Assembly (NCBI GenBank): GCA_913047775.1
Contig: CAJWUE010000034.1
Coordinates: 1-15,023 of the forward strand
From: GCA-002731945 sp913047775
GTDB lineage: Bacteria; Pseudomonadota; Alphaproteobacteria; MED-G09
Length of the DNA stretch: 15,023 bases
Direction of reading: 5' to 3'
Of this stretch, positions 14,904 to 15,023 are shown piece after piece (position 1 is the stretch's first letter; every line of letters starts with the position of its first letter). Made by a program: the position numbers and the translations under genes. Below the pieces are notes generated by a model. That model was not told where the DNA came from, made no database searches, and saw nothing but the letters and a program-made list of their open reading frames with translations.

Positions 14904-15023
14904 TTATTTTCCAATACAAAAATCATTAAAAATACGCCCAAGAATTTCTTCATTATGTGTTTTTTCTGTAATTAGGCCTATTTCAATAAGTGCGCGATTA
15001 ATATTCTCTGAATCAAGCGCTGG
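14904..15023 (-). CDS. mnmE: tRNA modification GTPase MnmE, C-terminal end only
   Basis: The last 39 codons of a gene whose start lies beyond the window. The reading frame ends in EEILGRIFNDFCIGK and a stop, the invariant MnmE C-terminus in which the Cys of FCIGK is essential for tRNA modification in the family. The preceding helix (SENINRALIEIGLITEKT) matches the C-terminal helical domain. MnmE is a GTPase that works with MnmG, whose gene is next on the same strand. The identity is clear despite the short length. Confidence 0.95.
   Translation of the reverse strand, partial: PALDSENINRALIEIGLITEKTHNEEILGRIFNDFCIGK

Overview
This is an AT-rich, tightly packed stretch of bacterial chromosome. 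Its gene content and order point to an alphaproteobacterium with a small, streamlined genome, probably of the marine or free-living AT-rich type. The signs are ftsK-lolA followed closely by xth, a DUF3576 lipoprotein ahead of leuS-lptE-holA, and mnmE-mnmG-rsmG-parA-parB read as one block. I cannot fix the order or genus from the sequence alone. There is no gene-free stretch over 300 bases, and I see no tRNA, rRNA, CRISPR array, insertion sequence or prophage.

Layout. (1) Positions 1-4675, + strand: the 3' part of ftsK (its start lies outside the window), lolA, a PotD-like periplasmic binding protein with a twin-arginine signal, and xth. (2) Positions 4679-6029, - strand: yggS followed by an OmpR/PhoB-type DNA-binding protein whose receiver domain has lost its phosphorylation residues; the two genes overlap by 8 bases. 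(3) A 150-base divergent control region, 6030-6179, with a perfect TATAAT box and two interleaved inverted repeats. (4) Positions 6180-10704, + strand: DUF3576 lipoprotein, leuS, lptE, holA, tightly spaced or overlapping. (5) Positions 10709-15023, - strand: parB, parA, rsmG, mnmG and the last 39 codons of mnmE. A parS-like 16-mer sits in the 61-base gap between mnmE and mnmG.

The genes are mostly core functions: chromosome segregation (FtsK, ParA, ParB, parS), replication and repair (HolA, Xth), envelope biogenesis (LolA for lipoproteins, LptE for LPS), translation (LeuRS, RsmG, MnmG/MnmE) and PLP homeostasis (YggS). ParA, ParB and a parS site together suggest the window is in the origin-proximal part of the chromosome, though no origin is visible. 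The accessory or less understood parts are the orphan PotD-like protein, the pseudo-receiver regulator, the DUF3576 lipoprotein and the possible pseudoknot upstream of yggS. I found no clear new multi-gene system; those four are the best leads.
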